Assembly: GCF_008014745.1 (NCBI RefSeq)
Contig: NZ_VPFD01000015.1
Coordinates: 62,001 to 126,000 of the forward strand
DNA length: 64,000 bases
Direction: 5' to 3'
DNA from: Massilia arenae
Lineage (GTDB): Bacteria; Pseudomonadota; Gammaproteobacteria; Burkholderiales; Burkholderiaceae_D
The notes beneath the pieces were generated by a model that searched no databases, was not told the origin of the DNA, and saw only the letters and a program-made list of their open reading frames with translations. A program made the translations under genes and the position numbers. This document shows, piece after piece, positions 63,934 through 64,000 of this stretch (within the stretch, counting starts at the first letter, position 1; every line of letters starts with the position of its first letter).

Positions 63934-64000
63934 GGGTGCTTTCGATAGTCTTGCCGGTTGGCTCATCTGGAACGAATGCATGCTAGCGCCACACTTGCTG

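Overview
The window is GC-rich bacterial chromosome (no plasmid or phage backbone, no rRNA, tRNA or CRISPR array seen). Gene content points to a betaproteobacterium of the Burkholderiales, most like Oxalobacteraceae (Massilia/Telluria-type). The clues are a DUF2863 protein, a PEP-CTERM protein with an apparent sigma-54 promoter, a cyoABCD-surf1-regB-regA operon, many c-di-GMP and PAS proteins, and short palindromic repeats in convergent intergenic gaps. The genus is inference; no search was run.

Layout. 0-3.7 kb (minus): queE-queD-tadA, all modifying tRNA wobble position 34, then an alpha/beta hydrolase and LD-carboxypeptidase. 3.8-8.9 kb (plus): a degenerate NarX-like kinase, a PAS-GGDEF cyclase and a large M16 peptidase. 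8.9-16.6 kb: a repeat-built stress protein, a secreted nuclease, a cassette of a small soluble protein plus two tiny membrane proteins, an acidic small protein and a hybrid histidine kinase, with a REP-like palindromic element at each end. 16.7-25.3 kb: glycosyltransferase, DUF2863, purine permease, DUF481 barrel, and a thioredoxin-MFS-GNAT-MFS operon with two paralogous MHS transporters. 25.5-29.6 kb: DUF3606 protein, stress SDR, LytM peptidase and convergent overlapping PBP1A. 29.7-37.3 kb: CHASE-PAS-GGDEF-EAL protein, MarR regulator, YbdK ligase, cation antiporter with a structured leader, ZIP transporter and the PEP-CTERM protein.

37.3-44.5 kb (minus) is a tightly packed respiratory operon: cyoA-cyoB-cyoC-cyoD-surf1-regB-regA-cytochrome c. 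It encodes a bo3-type ubiquinol oxidase, its maturation factor and a redox two-component system. A divergent MHS transporter follows. 46-53.5 kb holds an SDR/TetR pair with a clear palindromic operator, a second ZIP transporter, manganese catalase, a hemerythrin-domain protein, a patatin and LrgAB. 53.5-57.1 kb is homogentisate-pathway tyrosine catabolism: lysR-hppD divergent from hmgA across a 27-bp palindrome. 57.2-64 kb: CNNM/CBS protein, SDR with a hairpin-rich leader, an Lgt-like/TlpA fusion, an ETHE1-type persulfide dioxygenase, a 34-residue ORF, an aromatic amino-acid permease and an S41-like peptidase.

Most genes are core or lineage-conserved; no integrated element is visible. The less ordinary signals are regulatory: a sigma-54/IHF promoter before the PEP-CTERM gene, competing hairpin arms plus an intrinsic-terminator-like hairpin before the antiporter, and a structured leader before the 58.7 kb SDR. 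On the protein side they are decayed signalling or enzyme domains: a kinase without its phospho-accepting His, and an Lgt-like domain without its catalytic His fused to TlpA.
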